52,502 nucleotides of DNA from Chitinophagaceae bacterium. Its GTDB lineage: Bacteria > Bacteroidota > Bacteroidia > Chitinophagales > Chitinophagaceae. Below are positions 41,007-49,619 of the stretch, piece after piece. Where the stretch lies: contig JAQBNL010000058.1 in NCBI GenBank assembly GCA_028288585.1, positions 1 through 52,502 of the forward strand. The letters are read 5' to 3'. Under the pieces are notes generated by a model, which saw nothing but the letters and a program-made list of their open reading frames with translations, ran no database searches and was not told where the DNA came from. Position 1 is the stretch's first letter, and every line of letters starts with the position of its first letter. A program made the position numbers and the translations under genes.

Positions 41007-41465
41007 TTAGCAATATCCTTTGAGCATATTAACAACAAACTTATCGATCGGTAGTGTTACTGAATTTGCTGAAAATGAGTCCCAGTCAATAAAGCGGAAG
41101 GTTTCTATTTCATTTTCTTTTGCGTAGATAGCCAGTTCACGTTCGTCAAAATCAAATTCCTTTGTTCTTAAGGGTGCTTTAATTTCTTCTAAGGCCTTTA
41201 CATAATAATAAATGGAAACTATCTGGTGGTCAGGGTTGAAAGCACTTCGCTGGTAAAAATCAGTTGTATAGATATGATCGCCTATCTCAACATTCAGATC
41301 CATTTCTTCTTTGAATTCTCTTTTAAGGCAATCTCTTGCTCCTTCTCCAAACTCTAAACCACCGCCGGGAAATTTTGTATAGTAGTTGCCTCTTATAAAT
41401 TCATCAGCAACCAATACCTGTTTCTGTTCATTAATAAGAATCCCGTAAACACGAATATTGAACAT
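41007..41465 (-). CDS. NUDIX hydrolase
   Basis: A 152-residue protein with a full Nudix box, GGLEFGEGARDCLKREFKEE (residues about 35-54), matching GX5EX7REUXEEXGU except in the last Gly-like position. The rest is the usual alpha/beta/alpha sandwich. Nudix enzymes hydrolyse nucleoside diphosphates linked to other groups, for example NDP-sugars, dNTPs or oxidised nucleotides; the substrate here is not predictable. It has no signal peptide. An inverted repeat lies between it and dapF upstream. Confidence 0.92.
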   Translation of the reverse strand: MFNIRVYGILINEQKQVLVADEFIRGNYYTKFPGGGLEFGEGARDCLKREFKEEMDLNVEIGDHIYTTDFYQRSAFNPDHQIVSIYYYVKALEEIKAPLRTKEFDFDERELAIYAKENEIETFRFIDWDSFSANSVTLPIDKFVVNMLKGYC

Positions 41466-41484
41466 AACTTTAAATTATTAGGGA

Positions 41485-41582
41485 GTGCCATCCTGAGCCC
41501 CGACGAAGGATTGCTGAGCTAAGAATTAATGTTCAAGATTAGTTACATTGCTCAGCAACCCTTCGCCAGGCTCAGGGTGACA
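41485..41582. repeat. Imperfect inverted repeat of the CCTGAGCC...GAAGG type
   Basis: The left arm (41485-41519) and right arm (41550-41582) are imperfect reverse complements that share CCTGAGCC, CGAAGG and TTGCTGAGC. The core of the right arm also occurs at 2581-2602. It fills the gap between dapF and the Nudix gene and could act as a terminator for dapF or be an inserted repeat. Confidence 0.7.
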
Positions 41583-41590
41583 AGCTCTTT

Positions 41591-42379
41591 TTAATTTGGT
41601 ACTTTTACCTCTCCTTTAAAAACAAAATCTGCCGGACCATTAAGCCATATATTTTCAAAATGCTCGTCGTCTTTTTTATCAAATTCAACACTTAAATTTC
41701 CGCCCAAAGTTTTTACTTCTACACGGTTAAAGCCATTATCATTATGTGCAGAAACCAATGCTGATGCAGTTACGCCGGTTCCGCAGCTTAATGTTTCATC
41801 TTCCACGCCACGCTCATACGTACGCACATAAATTTTATCTTCCTCCATGGTCTCCACAAAATTTACATTGATACCTTCTTTCTCAAACTCCTTACTGTTG
41901 CGGATCATTTTGCCACCGGTTCTAACATCCATCAGCGCAACATCGCTTATATGTTTTACATAATGCGGTGAACCGGTATTTAAAATAAAATGGTTAGTAC
42001 GAGCCTCCACATTGTTTACATTATTCATTTTTAATCTCACAATTCCATCCAGCTCAATCTCCGCTTCGTGCTTACCATCTGACGCTAAAAAATAATAATT
42101 ATTCTTATGCATGCCAATGCTGTTTGCAAATTTTACAATGCACCTGGCCCCATTTCCGCACATACTTCCTTCTGCCCCGTCTGAATTATAATATTTCATT
42201 TCAAAGTCATATCCTTCTTTAAGATTTAAAAGCATCAGCCCATCTGCACCAATTCCAAAATGCCTGTCGCAGATAAAGGCAACCTGTGTTTGCGTTAAGT
42301 TATCATACTCGTTTTTCCTGTTGTCAAGCAAAATAAAATCATTGCCGCAACCCTGGTATTTATAAAATTCTATTTTCAT
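41591..42379 (-). CDS. dapF: Diaminopimelate epimerase
   Basis: A 262-residue enzyme (start ATG at 42379) that converts LL- to meso-diaminopimelate for lysine and peptidoglycan synthesis. The two catalytic cysteines are Cys74 in GSMCGNGARC and Cys199 in ETLSCGTGVTA, each in the expected context. The N-terminus YKYQGCGNDFILLDNR and the two-fold symmetric layout are standard. It follows the nucleoside phosphorylase gene by one base, so they form one transcript despite unrelated functions. Confidence 0.97.
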   Translation of the reverse strand: MKIEFYKYQGCGNDFILLDNRKNEYDNLTQTQVAFICDRHFGIGADGLMLLNLKEGYDFEMKYYNSDGAEGSMCGNGARCIVKFANSIGMHKNNYYFLASDGKHEAEIELDGIVRLKMNNVNNVEARTNHFILNTGSPHYVKHISDVALMDVRTGGKMIRNSKEFEKEGINVNFVETMEEDKIYVRTYERGVEDETLSCGTGVTASALVSAHNDNGFNRVEVKTLGGNLSVEFDKKDDEHFENIWLNGPADFVFKGEVKVPN

Positions 42380-42380
42380 T

Positions 42381-43262
42381 TTAAATATTTGAATCGGCAA
42401 TTATGCTTAATGATCGTTTAATTAAATTCTCTACAGCCAATGCACCATCTTTTGAAAATTCTTTACTGATACGGTTGGCCACAATAGCATTCAGGCTTAC
42501 ACAGTGATGTCCTAACGTTTTACCCAGGCCATAAATTGCGGAGCTTTCCATTTCAAAGTTAGAGATGCGGTGATGGCCAAAGTGAAAAGTTGAAAGCATA
42601 TCTACCAATTGGGGATAGGCAAGTCCCAGCCGTAATATCCTTCCCTGTGGACCATAAAAACCCGGACAGGTAACCGTTATCCCCTGGTGATAGCCATCTA
42701 CAAAATGTTTTAACAGAGAAGCGCTCGCCATATATATATAAGGACCAACATTGCCGGCAGTTAGTTGCGTATGTGTTTTAAAAGCATGGATAATTTGTTT
42801 TTCTTCTTCATTATTTTCTGTGCGGTAAAAATTCATAAGATTATCTAACCCTAATCCATGAGTGCCTGCCACAAAACTATCTACCGGTATTTCTTTCTGC
42901 AACGAACCCGAAGTGCCGAAGCGAAAAATATTTAATGAGGTAAGCTCTGATTTTATAGTTCTGGTTTCAAAATCAATATTTGCTAAGGCATCCAACTCAT
43001 TTAAAACAATGTCAATATTATCAGGACCAATACCCGTGCTTACTACGGTAATTCTTTTCTTGCCGAGATATCCTGTGTGGGTATTGAATTCCCTGTGAGA
43101 AAGTTTGAATTCTATCTTGTCAAAATGTTTGCTTACTTCTTTAACCCGGTTAGGGTCGCCAACGGTAATGATGTTAGTTGCAATTTCTTCCGGCCTTGCA
43201 TCCAAATGATAAATAGCACCCCTGTCGTTTATTATAAGTTCCGATTCCGCAATTCTCTGCAT
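42381..43262 (-). CDS. Nucleoside phosphorylase (PNP/UDP type-I family)
   Basis: A 293-residue protein from the ATG at 43262. The phosphorylase core is ITVGDPNRVKEVSKHF, RITVVSTGIGPDNIDIVLNE, FRFGTSGSLQ for phosphate binding, and ISNFEMESSAIYGLG for ribose contact; the EMES glutamate is conserved in uridine and purine phosphorylases. It cleaves a nucleoside with phosphate to free base and ribose 1-phosphate for salvage. Base specificity is uncertain, with uridine-phosphorylase-like members the closest. The gene precedes dapF by one base. Confidence 0.9.
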   Translation of the reverse strand: MQRIAESELIINDRGAIYHLDARPEEIATNIITVGDPNRVKEVSKHFDKIEFKLSHREFNTHTGYLGKKRITVVSTGIGPDNIDIVLNELDALANIDFETRTIKSELTSLNIFRFGTSGSLQKEIPVDSFVAGTHGLGLDNLMNFYRTENNEEEKQIIHAFKTHTQLTAGNVGPYIYMASASLLKHFVDGYHQGITVTCPGFYGPQGRILRLGLAYPQLVDMLSTFHFGHHRISNFEMESSAIYGLGKTLGHHCVSLNAIVANRISKEFSKDGALAVENLIKRSLSIIADSNI

Positions 43263-43353
43263 AGTAAAAAAGTTTATTAACGAATGAAGGTATAAAATTC
43301 GCACAATTCGTTTTAATTAGTGTAATTCGTGTAAACAATTGGTGTTTTTAATT

Positions 43354-43361
43354 TATTTTTG
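43354..43361 (+). promoter_or_regulatory. Possible TAnnTTTG promoter box of tRNA-Cys
   Basis: TATTTTTG matches the Bacteroidota -7 element TAnnTTTG and lies 12 bases before the tRNA 5' end. The -33 TTG at the usual distance is not clear, so the call is tentative. Confidence 0.35.
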
Positions 43362-43373
43362 CCCGCATTAAAT

Positions 43374-43444
43374 GGTCCTGTGGCCGAGTGGCTAGGCAGA
43401 GCTCTGCAAAAGCTTCTACATCGGTTCGAATCCGGTCAGGACCT
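43374..43444 (+). tRNA. tRNA-Cys (GCA)
   Basis: A full cloverleaf is visible: acceptor GGTCCTG/CAGGACC, D-arm GCC/GGC, an anticodon stem GAGCT/AGCTT with loop CTGCAAA (anticodon GCA), and a T-arm with the TTCGAAT loop. The discriminator base is T and CCA is not encoded. The 13 bases after it lead to a hairpin terminator. A long plus-strand ORF that begins inside the tRNA region is an artefact of an early ATG. Confidence 0.95.
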
Positions 43445-43455
43445 CACAAACCACC

Positions 43456-43489
43456 AGACCTTGAAGGTTTCAAAACTTTCAAGGTCTTT
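43456..43489 (+). terminator. Hairpin after tRNA-Cys
   Basis: AGACCTTGAA and TTCAAGGTCT form a perfect 10-bp stem, followed by TT and an AT-rich stretch. It probably ends the tRNA transcript. Confidence 0.75.
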
Positions 43490-43499
43490 AAATTTTATT

Positions 43500-43913
43500 A
43501 TGACTTTAAAGATTATTAAATGGATCGGGCTAACTGCATGTGTTGTTTTAATAATCGCCTGTTTTCTTCCCTGGACATACCATGCCGATATAAATAAAAC
43601 ATTCACAGGTTTATTCTCTGAACAAAATATGTATGGGAGACCGGGAAAATTCCTGATCTTTTATGCAGTTGTCTCCGCCATATTGATCTTACTTCAAAAA
43701 GTGTGGGCTAAGCGGGTGCATTTATTTTTTGCTGCATTAACGCTTGGATATGCTGTTAAGACGTACGTTCTTTTTACTTCCTGCTACAATGCTTACTGTC
43801 CGGATAAAAAATATGGGATCTGGTTAATGATGGGATGTTGTGTTGTTATTTTGGTGGCGGCGATTTTCCCGGATATGAAATTAAAGAAGAGCAATAGTAA
43901 TATCTCCGGCTAA
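43500..43913 (+). CDS. Membrane hypothetical protein, 137 aa
   Basis: From the ATG at 43500 the protein starts MTLKIIKWIGLTACVVLIIA and has four hydrophobic segments with short loops. Upstream codons in the same frame run through the tRNA and its terminator and cannot be coding. The sequence is rich in aromatic and Cys residues (FTSCYNAYCPDKKYG), and the two close Cys could form a disulfide in a periplasmic loop. The pattern is common in Chitinophagaceae membrane proteins of unknown function. No homologue was recognised. Confidence 0.7.
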   Translation: MTLKIIKWIGLTACVVLIIACFLPWTYHADINKTFTGLFSEQNMYGRPGKFLIFYAVVSAILILLQKVWAKRVHLFFAALTLGYAVKTYVLFTSCYNAYCPDKKYGIWLMMGCCVVILVAAIFPDMKLKKSNSNISG

Positions 43914-43984
43914 TAAAAAATTATCCTCTTACGTCCGGCCTTTTTCAATTGTAATAATTAGCTTTAGTAACTAAACTAATTTTT

Positions 43985-44365
43985 ATGTCAGTTGATAGAA
44001 CTAAAATAGAAGCGTACTTCCAAACCCACGATGTTGCCTATGTAGCAGAAGATGGCGTTTTTAAAAATCTCACCACAGGTGAAGAGGTGAAAGGCCGTGA
44101 AGCTATTTCGGGAATGCTCAACCACATTTATCATGTTGCCTTTGATGCCCGGGCTGAAATAGTTAATACAATAGTATGTGGCAATAAAGCGGTGCTGGAA
44201 GCAACTTTTACAGGTAAGCACATCGGCGAATTCGCAGGCATGGCAGCCACAGGAAAAGATGTAAAGGTTCCCTTATGCGTTACGTACGATCTTGATGATG
44301 ATGGCTTAATAAAAGAAGCCCGGATATATATGTTAGCCAGCGTGATGATGCAGCAATTACAGTAG
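43985..44365 (+). CDS. NTF2-like (SnoaL-type) protein
   Basis: A 126-residue cone-shaped alpha/beta-fold protein. It shows an N-terminal IEAYFQTHDVAYVAEDGVFK helix-strand unit, GREAISGMLNHIYHVAF, then the antiparallel sheet with NKAVLEATFTGKHIGEF, and a last strand LIKEARIYM. NTF2-like proteins are used as isomerases, dehydratases, hydrolases or binding domains; no catalytic residues are certain here. It has no signal peptide. Its stop is directly followed by an inverted repeat. Confidence 0.8.
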   Translation: MSVDRTKIEAYFQTHDVAYVAEDGVFKNLTTGEEVKGREAISGMLNHIYHVAFDARAEIVNTIVCGNKAVLEATFTGKHIGEFAGMAATGKDVKVPLCVTYDLDDDGLIKEARIYMLASVMMQQLQ

Positions 44366-44399
44366 GCCTCCCCTAAATCCCCTCCCATAGAGGGGACTT
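44366..44399 (+). repeat. Left arm of C-rich inverted repeat
   Basis: This 34-bp tract (CCTCCCCTAAATCCCC, then TAGAGGGGACTT) is an imperfect reverse complement of 44533-44566. It starts at the base right after the NTF2-like stop codon. Confidence 0.7.
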
Positions 44400-44532
44400 A
44401 CCATCTCACAATGCCGTCTTAACTTCTTTGAAGTACATTATTGAATTGCAAAGTGGCACAAAAAAATCCCTGGCTTTCTTCAATTAAATTATAACCTATA
44501 AAATATTATAAACGGCCCAATGTGCTGTTAGC

Positions 44533-44566
44533 AAGTCTCCCCTGTGGGGGGAGATTTAGAGGGGGC
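44533..44566 (-). repeat. Right arm of C-rich inverted repeat, overlapping the glnS 3' end
   Basis: The arm (AAGTCTCCCCTGTGGG, then GATTTAGAGGGGGC) overlaps the last codons and the stop of glnS (44556-44558), so glnS ends inside the repeat. Each arm also has its own short C-run/G-run hairpin. Confidence 0.7.
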
Positions 44567-46223
44567 TTTTAAAACTATCCTTTAGCGTCACCGTTCTGTT
44601 AAACACCAGCTTCTCTTTTGTTGATTCTTTATCCAAATAAAAATATCCCTTGCGAATAAACTGGTAAGATGTATTTGGTTGTGCATCCTTTAAAGATGGC
44701 TCCATGTATGCAGTAATAATTTGTAACGAATCAGGGTTGATATAATCTTTAAAATCGCCTTCCTCACTTTGAGGATCTTCAACTTTAAAAAGCCTGTCGT
44801 ACAAACGCAGCTCAGCAGTTGCAGCATGGGGAATGCTTACCCAGTGAATAGTTCCTTTAACCTTAATGCCCGAAGTATCATTGCCGCTATGGCTTCCGGG
44901 AATATAACTGCAACGCAATTCTGTAATATTTCCTGCAGCATCTTTAACCACCTCATCACACTTAATAATGTAAGCGCCTTTCAACCGCACCATTCCACCC
45001 GGGAATAACCTAAAGAATTTCTTCGGCGGGTTCTCCATAAAATCTTCCTGCTCTATATAAAGCTCTTTACTAAACGGAACTTTCCTTGCATCATTCTTAT
45101 CGTCTGTGGGGTTATCATCAATCTCTAACATCTCTCCGCCACTCACAACTGACGACTCACTACTCACATAGTTAGTTATAACGATCTTCAGCGGCTCCAT
45201 CACCACCATCCTCCTCAATGCTTTTTTATTCAGGTCTTCCCTAACGCAGGCTTCTAATAAACTCAGGTCAGAAACATTATCTCTCTTGGCAATGCCAACC
45301 CGGTCGCAGAAATCCCTTATGCTTTCAGGAGTGTAGCCTCTTCGCCTGTATCCGCTTATCGTCGGCATTCTCGGGTCATCCCAACCATTCACATGTTTTT
45401 CATTCACCAGTTGCAGCAGCTTGCGCTTGCTCATAACCGTGTAACTCAAATTGCGGCGGGCAAACTCATATTGCTTGCTGGGAAATATTTCCAGCTTCTC
45501 AATGAACCAATCGTACAACTCACGGTGGGGGACAAACTCCAATGTACAAATGCTGTGTGTTACTTCTTCTATCGAATCACTCTGGCCATGGGCAAAATCA
45601 TACAAAGGATAAATGCACCAGGCATCACCGGTGCGGTGATGATGAGCATGCTTAATCCTATACATCACGGGGTCTCTCATCAGCATGTTCACATGACTCA
45701 TATCTATCTTTGCACGCAGCACCCTTTCACCATCTTTATATTTTGCTGCTTTCATTTCTTCAAACAGTTGCAGGTTCTCTTTAATGCTGCGGCTGCGAAA
45801 TTTACTGTCAACACCCGGCTCAGTAGGCGTACCTTTTTCTTTTGCCATCACATCAGCGCTGTTGTCATCCACATAAGCAAGACCTTTATTTATAAGCTTT
45901 ACCGCAAACCCGTACAGCGTATCAAAATAATCCGATGCATACAATTCATTCTTCCACTCAAAGCCCAGCCAGCGCACATCATCCTTAATGCTCTCCACGT
46001 ATTCCGTTTCTTCCGTTACGGGGTTGGTATCATCAAAGCGAAGGTTGGTATAGCCGCCAAATTTTTTGCTCAGCCCAAAGTTGAGGCAAATGCTGGTAGC
46101 ATGCCCCATGTGCAGGTAGCCATTAGGCTCCGGCGGAAAACGTGTAACAATGGTTTTGTATTTCCCCGCCTTTAAGTCCTCTTCAATAATTTCCTCAATA
46201 AAGTTTAAGCTTTTCTCTTCCAT
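44556..46223 (-). CDS. glnS: Glutamine--tRNA ligase
   Basis: A 555-residue class I aminoacyl-tRNA synthetase (start ATG at 46223; earlier in-frame starts add a non-conserved lead). The N-terminal catalytic fold has [15 protein letters not shown] with a HMGH form of the HIGH motif (38-41), and the second signature appears as VMSKRK near residue 260. The anticodon-binding beta-barrels fill the C-terminal half, with [16 protein letters not shown] and [10 protein letters not shown]. It charges tRNA-Gln directly. Its 3' end lies inside a dispersed inverted repeat, so the last residues may have been set by that insertion. Confidence 0.97.
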   Translation of the reverse strand: MEEKSLNFIEEIIEEDLKAGKYKTIVTRFPPEPNGYLHMGHATSICLNFGLSKKFGGYTNLRFDDTNPVTEETEYVESIKDDVRWLGFEWKNELYASDYFDTLYGFAVKLINKGLAYVDDNSADVMAKEKGTPTEPGVDSKFRSRSIKENLQLFEEMKAAKYKDGERVLRAKIDMSHVNMLMRDPVMYRIKHAHHHRTGDAWCIYPLYDFAHGQSDSIEEVTHSICTLEFVPHRELYDWFIEKLEIFPSKQYEFARRNLSYTVMSKRKLLQLVNEKHVNGWDDPRMPTISGYRRRGYTPESIRDFCDRVGIAKRDNVSDLSLLEACVREDLNKKALRRMVVMEPLKIVITNYVSSESSVVSGGEMLEIDDNPTDDKNDARKVPFSKELYIEQEDFMENPPKKFFRLFPGGMVRLKGAYIIKCDEVVKDAAGNITELRCSYIPGSHSGNDTSGIKVKGTIHWVSIPHAATAELRLYDRLFKVEDPQSEEGDFKDYINPDSLQIITAYMEPSLKDAQPNTSYQFIRKGYFYLDKESTKEKLVFNRTVTLKDSFKSPL

Positions 46224-46392
46224 GCCGCAAAGATAAGAAGGGGCTGTGAGCATTGGAACTTTATGAGCTTTAGTTCCGGCTAATCGCTGCAAGTACGGCA
46301 CAGAAGCCATTGCACAAAAGCTTCACCGGGCTTTTCGCTTTTATCCGGCAGCCTTTAATCTAAGAAGTAATTGATAGAAGTACTTAATAAGG

Positions 46393-46827
46393 CTATAAGA
46401 GAATATTTTTTATTCTTTTCATCAAATCGACCCACGTCTGTTCCCTTTCAAATTCTGACATTTGAATTATGGAGTTTGATGGAGAATTTATAGCTTGATA
46501 TTTGTTTATTTCTGGGTATTCACTGAATAGGCAAGGCTTCAATATAACAGACAAGATTGTCGTACCTTTTTTTTCTGCAGCATCTAATAAAATCGGCAAT
46601 TCGTTTTTTTCAATAAAATCTGAATTAAAAAAATCTGCGGAAATTAATAAAATTGCAATTTTGCAACTCTCTAATGCCGTCTTAATCTTTTTCTCCCATT
46701 CCTCTCCCGCTAATATTTTAGTGTCATCCCAAAAACTAATTTTATTAATAAAAGGCTTAAAATGTTTTTTTAAATCAGTTAAAAAAAATTTGTCGTAATG
46801 GCTGTAACTTATAAAAACTTCACTCAT
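46393..46827 (-). CDS. Stand-alone TIR domain protein
   Basis: A 144-residue protein made of one TIR domain: SEVFISYSHYDKFFLTDLKK as the first strand and helix, FWDDTKILAGEEWEKKI near the BB-loop side, KIAILLISADFFNSDF as the central strand, and FIEKNELPILLDAA with Glu76 at the place of the catalytic Glu of TIR NAD hydrolases. The start is the ATG at 46827, which overlaps the last eight bases of the ROCO-TIR gene (AATGAGTGA), so translation is probably coupled. Bacterial TIR domains cleave NAD or make signalling nucleotides during antiphage defence. No signal peptide, so cytoplasmic. Confidence 0.88.
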   Translation of the reverse strand: MSEVFISYSHYDKFFLTDLKKHFKPFINKISFWDDTKILAGEEWEKKIKTALESCKIAILLISADFFNSDFIEKNELPILLDAAEKKGTTILSVILKPCLFSEYPEINKYQAINSPSNSIIQMSEFEREQTWVDLMKRIKNILL

Positions 46828-49276
46828 TGTCACTATAGTTTAGAGGTTCATTTTCTACTACTGAATTTTCAGCTAATTCTTTTACCTGAATTATGTATGC
46901 GTCAATTGAGCTTTTAAGTTGATGCATAGTATCTGTTAGGGCCTCATCAATTTTTTCTTTGTCAGAAAAAATCGGCTTCCCATTAAATAAAATCGGTTTA
47001 ATTTTTAAAATCGTTGATTTCCAATTACACTCCCTGATGATAATTGGAATTACCAAACATGATTTTGTTTCAAAACGGTCTAGGGCTTTGGCAAGCTCAA
47101 CCTCATAATTCAATTCAGAATTCAAATAATCTGGACTTAATAAAACGACAATAACATTGGCTGTATCTAATCTGTCTCGGATATAGTTCCTTTCATTTTC
47201 TCCTGAATTTACTTTTGCTCTATCTGAAATTTTTAAAAAACCGCTTCTCTCGAAAGTTCTTAAATGTTTATGCAATTCTGTTTTCAGAAATTTATCCTCA
47301 TCATTATACGAAATATACAAATCTAGACTGGTTTTGAGTCCTTGAAATCTATTACCTAACACGTCGTCGATCAAAGACGATATTTTTACCATAAGTAAAC
47401 TTTCCTTGCATCTGTCTTCAAAAATCCTATTTGATAAATATTTTTTTAAACTGTTATATTCAAAGTAATATGGATTGGAAGATTTTACACAATTATTGCA
47501 ATTACATGGAATTAATTTTGCGACCTTTAAATTCGTGTAGGTAAGATGAATTTTATCAATTGAGTCAAGAATTATTGCCAGAAATTCCTTTTTATTTTTT
47601 CCACTGATTCTTATTTTAATTTCCTTTTTGCCATATGTTTCAATAACTTCTGCAAATGTTTCTTCTCTTTCAAGAATAACACCTTCTCTCCAAACCTTTC
47701 TTTGAGATGATATATAATAGTGCATTCGTACTATAAATCTTGTAATTAGCCCTTTAGGCATAAACTCATAATCATATTTTAAATGAAGGTTATCTTGATT
47801 CGTCCATTGGTATGAAGGCTTATCTCTTTGTAATAATTGAGCTGCGATGAATGTCTCCGAGTTTTCTAATTGATAACAAAGTTCGAATTTTATCATTAAT
47901 GAGATTAGCTCCTCATGCATGTCAGAATAAATTGATTGATTCCATATTTCCATCAAATCTTTGCGGGAGAAATATCCATTACTAGTAATTACTTTTTCAT
48001 TATCTAAAACTTTATATACTGCTTCTGTACCCCAATCCGGCTTAAGAATTATCCATCTTTTAAGTACAGCATTGTCCTTAAAGTGTAGGAATACACCCAA
48101 GTCATGGAAGTAATCACTTAAAAAAGATGCCCTTTCTTTTTCAGGCATTCCTTTTTCTTTGCAAATATTTAAATAATCTATTTCGCTTATGTATGGAGAT
48201 AATAATGAGCGAGCTTCTAGGGCTTTTCTTATATCTACCCAAATCTTTGGCAATTCGGCTCCTATATGAGGCAGATCTATAACTTGACTTTCTATCTCTC
48301 TAATTAAACTTCTTAATCTATTCTTATTAGTTGCTACGTTAAACGAAATTATTTTTTGAACAGTTTTAAATCTCTCTTTTATTCCAGCCTCATTAATATC
48401 CTTTTTTCTATCCTGTTTCTCGTTTTGTACAATTAGGAGAGGACTATTTCCACTTAATAATTCAATTGTTTGAAGCCAATAATTAAAATCAGTGTTTTCA
48501 TCTCGATTATCCGATAATAAAATATATAGTGAGCGTTTAGTTAGAAAAAATTGATGAGTAGCATGATATATTTCTTGACCTCCAAAATCCCAAATATTAA
48601 CCCTGAAATCATTCCTTTCTGGGGTTTGAAAATAATAAGGTTTGATTTCTATACCTTTTGTGGAAGGTTCATAAATATTTAGATAATAATCTTCATTTAA
48701 TATCTTATTCATTAATGTTGTCTTTCCAGCTCCTGGCTCACCAACAATTAATAATTTAGCCTCGTATAATTTTTCTGTGCCATGTGAACTTTCCAAAAAA
48801 TAATTTAGCACAGCCGCTGTTCCTCTAGAGTATACTTCCATTGGTGGATCTACTATAGGGTTGTTTTCAATATTAATATTAGGGATAGAAAAAAACCAAG
48901 ATGGTATTCTTTCGATATTATTATTATCGACGGAAATAAATATTAAATTTTTCAGTTCTCTTATTTCATATGGGATTTCATCAAATTGATTATTGCGAAC
49001 GTTAATTGATATAAGATTTTGAAGGTTTCCAAGCCCATGAAACAGGGCTTTCAGTTTATTACTTCTTGCATCTAAAACTTTGAGCTCCGTAAATTCTTGA
49101 AACCAATCTGGCAACTTTTCAAGATTATTACTGCTGATATTTATACTTTCTAGGGCTTTTAGTTCTCGTAGCTTTTCGGGAATTTCACTAAGTCCTAAGC
49201 AGGTTAAGTCGATTGTATCTTTTTTATTATGAATAGCATGTTCAATCTTCTCTATAGCGGTTTTATTATAATCCAT
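46820..49276 (-). CDS. LRR-Roc-COR-TIR protein (bacterial ROCO family with C-terminal TIR)
   Basis: An 818-residue multidomain protein. Five leucine-rich repeats (about 22-140, for example INISSNNLEKLPDWFQEF) lead to a Roc GTPase (170-335) with Walker A GEPGAGKTT (179-187), the DFGGQE switch (230-235) and QNEKQD in place of NKxD (285-289). A COR region (340-640) follows, including a Cys cluster CNCNNC (591-596) plus Cys623. The C-terminal TIR (648-785) starts LDLYISYNDEDKF and has Glu727 in ELNYEVELAKAL at the catalytic Glu position. ROCO proteins are GTP-regulated dimers; fusing one to a TIR suggests sensing by LRR/GTPase and NAD depletion by TIR. The second TIR gene is coupled downstream. 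Confidence 0.92.
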   Translation of the reverse strand: MDYNKTAIEKIEHAIHNKKDTIDLTCLGLSEIPEKLRELKALESINISSNNLEKLPDWFQEFTELKVLDARSNKLKALFHGLGNLQNLISINVRNNQFDEIPYEIRELKNLIFISVDNNNIERIPSWFFSIPNINIENNPIVDPPMEVYSRGTAAVLNYFLESSHGTEKLYEAKLLIVGEPGAGKTTLMNKILNEDYYLNIYEPSTKGIEIKPYYFQTPERNDFRVNIWDFGGQEIYHATHQFFLTKRSLYILLSDNRDENTDFNYWLQTIELLSGNSPLLIVQNEKQDRKKDINEAGIKERFKTVQKIISFNVATNKNRLRSLIREIESQVIDLPHIGAELPKIWVDIRKALEARSLLSPYISEIDYLNICKEKGMPEKERASFLSDYFHDLGVFLHFKDNAVLKRWIILKPDWGTEAVYKVLDNEKVITSNGYFSRKDLMEIWNQSIYSDMHEELISLMIKFELCYQLENSETFIAAQLLQRDKPSYQWTNQDNLHLKYDYEFMPKGLITRFIVRMHYYISSQRKVWREGVILEREETFAEVIETYGKKEIKIRISGKNKKEFLAIILDSIDKIHLTYTNLKVAKLIPCNCNNCVKSSNPYYFEYNSLKKYLSNRIFEDRCKESLLMVKISSLIDDVLGNRFQGLKTSLDLYISYNDEDKFLKTELHKHLRTFERSGFLKISDRAKVNSGENERNYIRDRLDTANVIVVLLSPDYLNSELNYEVELAKALDRFETKSCLVIPIIIRECNWKSTILKIKPILFNGKPIFSDKEKIDEALTDTMHQLKSSIDAYIIQVKELAENSVVENEPLNYSDNE

Positions 49277-49371
49277 AACGATAAAATCCAGACAGAGCGT
49301 CTTTTTTATTTTCTTGTCTGTAGTATCTTAAAAATAAGGAAAGTTTTATCATGTAGCTTTCAATTACTTTT

Positions 49372-49438
49372 TTCAGCCATTGTAGGTGTTCCCCTTCAAC
49401 CGGTAAGAGCCGCCGTCGGGTCTTTAACCAACGGCAAA
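49372..49438 (+). repeat. 67-bp dispersed repeat, copy 1
   Basis: It matches 51230-51296 in the same orientation at 57 of 67 positions, counted by eye (shared words: GTAGGTGTTCCCCT, AGAGCCGCCGTC, GGCAAA). It lies upstream of the ROCO gene, between that gene and the next rightward gene. Confidence 0.85.
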
Positions 49439-49619
49439 CAGCATAAAGTTTATTAGCGGCGAAGCCAACCGAAACTTTCGTAAAGCCAGCTTAATAGTTT
49501 AGATCATATGTATATATTCCTATTGATATTTAAACCATTTCTATACAAGAAGGTGCGTATATTTATGAGTTGTGCGTCATTTACGGTGACACTTCACGAA
49601 AACAAAACTTCGTATTGTA
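49439..49619 (+). other. Intergenic leader of the unknown 300-aa gene
   Basis: No gene was seen in this spacer after repeat copy 1. It contains the shared 13-bp element at 49558-49570 and an AT-rich stretch that probably holds the promoter of the downstream gene. Confidence 0.5.
49558..49570 (+). promoter_or_regulatory. Shared upstream element TATATTTATGAGT, copy 1
   Basis: The same 13 bases occur at 50723-50735. Each copy ends 46-49 bases before the start of a gene, and the T-rich centre resembles a -7 promoter box, so a common promoter type is likely. Confidence 0.5.

Noticed and set aside
43359-43499. N-terminal extension of the membrane protein at 43500-43913
   Set aside because: The extension reads through tRNA-Cys and its terminator, so the ATG at 43500 is used.
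45393-46175. A 260-codon plus-strand ORF
   Set aside because: It lies entirely opposite glnS, whose catalytic motifs are intact; the plus-strand product has no features and is a mirror effect.
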